In this document: piece by piece, positions 62,109 through 64,000 of the stretch
Layout of the letters: each line of letters begins with the position of its first letter
Numbering within the stretch: position 1 is the first letter of the stretch
Source: CAWUEX02 sp963921305
GTDB lineage: Bacteria; Pseudomonadota; Alphaproteobacteria; Rhodospirillales; Rhodospirillaceae
Direction of reading: 5' to 3'
Assembly (NCBI GenBank): GCA_963921305.4
Contig: CAWUEX030000002.1
Coordinates: forward strand, 2,790,001-2,854,000
DNA length: 64,000 nucleotides
The notes under the pieces: model-generated
What the model saw: the letters and a program-made list of their open reading frames with translations, nothing else
Database searches by the model: none
What the model was told of the DNA's origin: nothing
Program-made: the position numbers and the translations under genes

Positions 62109-64000
62109 ATGTTCGATAAAATTCTCATTGCCAACCGTGGCGAGATCGCCTGCCGGGTTATCAAGTCGGCGCAGAAGATGGGCATCAAAACCGTCGCGGT
62201 GTATTCCGATGCCGACAAAAACGCACTGCATGTGCAGATGGCCGATGAAGCCGTGCACATCGGTCAGGCGCCCTCGGCCAAGAGTTACCTCAAGGCCGAC
62301 CGCATCATCCGCGCCTGTAAGAAGACCGGCGCCCAGGCGGTGCATCCCGGATATGGCTTCTTGTCGGAAAACAAAGATTTTCAGAAAGCGCTGAAGAAAG
62401 AGAAGATCGCCTTCATCGGTCCGGACGCCAAAGCCATCGAGGCCATGGGCGACAAGATCACCTCCAAGAAGCTGGCCGACGAGGCTGGGGTGTCCACGGT
62501 GCCCGGCTACATGGGCATCATCAAAGACGCCAAGGAAGCGGTGAAGATCGCCAGCGAGATCGGCTACCCGGTCATGCTGAAAGCCTCGGCCGGCGGTGGC
62601 GGCAAGGGCATGCGCATTGCCCACAACGACGCCGAAGCCAAGGAAGGCTTTGAGCGCGCCACCTCGGAAGCCAAATCGTCCTTCGGCGACGACCGCGTGT
62701 TCATCGAGAAGTTCATCGAGCAGCCGCGCCACATTGAGATTCAGGTGCTGGCCGACCGTCACGGCAATTGCATCTACGTCAATGAGCGTGAATGCTCCAT
62801 TCAGCGCCGCCACCAAAAGGTGATTGAAGAAGCGCCGTCGCCGTTCCTCGACGAGAAGACTCGCAAGGCTATGGGCAAGCAGGCGGTCGCACTCGCCAAA
62901 GCGGTGGATTACGTCTCCGCCGGTACGGTTGAGTTCATCGTCGACGCCAAGCGCAACTTCTACTTCCTGGAAATGAACACCCGCTTACAGGTGGAGCATC
63001 CGGTCACCGAGCTCATCACCGGACTTGATCTGGTCGAGTGGATGATCCGCATCGCCAACGGCGAGAAGCTCACGGTCAAGCAGTCGGATGTGAAGATCAA
63101 CGGCTGGTCCATGGAAAGCCGCATCTACGCAGAAGACCCATACCGCAACTTCCTGCCGTCCATCGGCCGCCTGGTCAGCTACAAGCCGCCCGAAGACGGC
63201 AAGCACGTCCGCGTGGACACCGGTGTGTACGAGGGCGGTGAGATTTCCATGTACTACGATCCCATGATCGCCAAGCTGTGCACCTGGGGTAAAACGCGCA
63301 ACCAAGCCATCGCTCATATGCGCGATGCGCTCGACCGCTATTACATACGCGGCGTTAATCACAACATTCCGTTCCTCGCCTCTGTGATGGGCAAGAAACG
63401 GTTTGTTGACGGCAAGCTCACCACCAACTTCATCGCTGAGGAATACCCCGACGGGTTCTCCGATGCCGATCTGCCCGCCGACGACGCTACCCCGCTGATC
63501 GCCGTCGCCGCGCTGATGCACCGGGCGTACTCAGCCCGTGCCGCAAAGATCTCCGGCAGCCTCAGCGGCCACGGCAAAACAGTGTCCGACGATTGGGTGG
63601 TTGAGATCGGCGGCAAGCAAACCAATGCCGCGTGTGACGTGGCTGAGGGCGCAGAAGGTGTGAACGGCTCCGTCAAAGTGGGCCGCCGCCGCATCGAAGT
63701 CGCCAGCGATTGGGACTTCGGCGATCCGCTGTTCATCGGCACCGTCGACGGCAAGGAGGTCTGCATCCAGATCGACCGCGACGGCATCGGCTACCGCTTG
63801 TTCCACAACGGTGCCCAGGCCGATGCCACCGTCTACACCCCGCGCGAAGCTGAACTCGCGAAGCTGATGCCGGTCAAGGTCGCGCCGGATATGTCCAAGT
63901 ACCTGCTCTCACCGATGCCGGGCCTATTGGTCTCGGTCGAGGTGGAAGTGGGGCAAGAGATCAAAGCCGGTGAAAACCTCGCCATCGTCGAAGCCATGAA
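62109..64000 (+). CDS. pccA: Propionyl-CoA carboxylase alpha subunit (biotin carboxylase and carrier), 3' end missing
   Basis: The first 630 codons are present and the gene runs off the right edge. The biotin carboxylase part has FDKILIANRGEIACRVI, the ATP-grasp loop SAGGGGKGMRIAH and the catalytic EMNTRLQVEHPVTE. After a linker domain the carrier domain begins near residue 560 and includes LSPMPGLLVSVEVEVGQEI. The window ends inside codon 631, in EAM-(AA.), where the biotin-bearing lysine of the EAMKM motif is expected. It starts 26 bases after pccB. Confidence 0.96.
   Translation, partial: MFDKILIANRGEIACRVIKSAQKMGIKTVAVYSDADKNALHVQMADEAVHIGQAPSAKSYLKADRIIRACKKTGAQAVHPGYGFLSENKDFQKALKKEKIAFIGPDAKAIEAMGDKITSKKLADEAGVSTVPGYMGIIKDAKEAVKIASEIGYPVMLKASAGGGGKGMRIAHNDAEAKEGFERATSEAKSSFGDDRVFIEKFIEQPRHIEIQVLADRHGNCIYVNERECSIQRRHQKVIEEAPSPFLDEKTRKAMGKQAVALAKAVDYVSAGTVEFIVDAKRNFYFLEMNTRLQVEHPVTELITGLDLVEWMIRIANGEKLTVKQSDVKINGWSMESRIYAEDPYRNFLPSIGRLVSYKPPEDGKHVRVDTGVYEGGEISMYYDPMIAKLCTWGKTRNQAIAHMRDALDRYYIRGVNHNIPFLASVMGKKRFVDGKLTTNFIAEEYPDGFSDADLPADDATPLIAVAALMHRAYSARAAKISGSLSGHGKTVSDDWVVEIGGKQTNAACDVAEGAEGVNGSVKVGRRRIEVASDWDFGDPLFIGTVDGKEVCIQIDRDGIGYRLFHNGAQADATVYTPREAELAKLMPVKVAPDMSKYLLSPMPGLLVSVEVEVGQEIKAGENLAIVEAM

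Overview
The window is a chromosomal segment of an alphaproteobacterium. The evidence is the gene set and order: the beta, str, S10, spc and alpha ribosomal clusters in tandem; two identical tuf genes; an RpoE/ChrR-type ECF pair; the crcB-rluC-HAD phosphatase-ATP12 chain; and propionyl-CoA carboxylase genes. G+C is roughly 60 % in the core genes. I cannot name a genus from sequence alone.

Layout. (1) 1-4579: an aa3-type cytochrome oxidase block. coxB and the start of coxA lie on the minus strand. Divergent from them are a tiny CoxF-like membrane protein, a DUF420 protein, an atypical heme-copper-oxidase-like membrane protein and heme O synthase ctaB. (2) 4646-7458: a secreted SnoaL-like protein, a DUF6134-like exported protein, a short-chain dehydrogenase and a second SnoaL-like protein. 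(3) 7430-14570: a minus-strand operon (FAD amine-oxidase-like protein, DUF1365, cyclopropane-synthase-like methyltransferase, GPH-type transporter, DUF3833 lipoprotein). It diverges from an ECF sigma factor and its zinc/cupin anti-sigma ChrR. This gene set resembles the singlet-oxygen response and fatty-acid-modification cluster known from Rhodobacter. (4) 14581-16563: an orphan OmpR-type regulator, a receiver-Hpt fusion and a small membrane protein. (5) 16590-19615: tRNA-Thr, rlmB, tRNA-Tyr, tRNA-Gly, tuf1 and tRNA-Trp.

(6) 19729-50435: secE-nusG-rplKAJL-rpoBC; rpsL-rpsG-fusA-tuf2; rpsJ through secY-adk; then rpsM-rpsK-rpoA-rplQ. This is the core transcription and translation machinery, nearly all on the plus strand. 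Clear sigma70-like promoters precede rpsL and rpsM, and intrinsic terminators follow tuf2 and rplQ. (7) 50546-57869: a DegP/Q-type periplasmic protease, rarA, crcB, rluC, a HAD phosphatase, an AsmA protein and ATP12, several coupled by start/stop overlaps. (8) 57921-59742: a small AT-richer accessory island. An XRE repressor and an ImmA/IrrE metallopeptidase are transcribed divergently from a single-domain GIY-YIG nuclease. Two identical-architecture operator sites sit over the two promoters. (9) 59795-64000: yciB and the propionyl-CoA carboxylase genes pccB and pccA, the latter cut at the biotin-lysine codon.

Most of the window is ordinary housekeeping DNA. The best candidates for something new are the XRE/ImmA/GIY-YIG island with its paired operators and the oxidase-like protein that keeps heme-ligand histidines but lacks the CuB histidine pair. 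The complete ECF/ChrR membrane-lipid cluster comes next.
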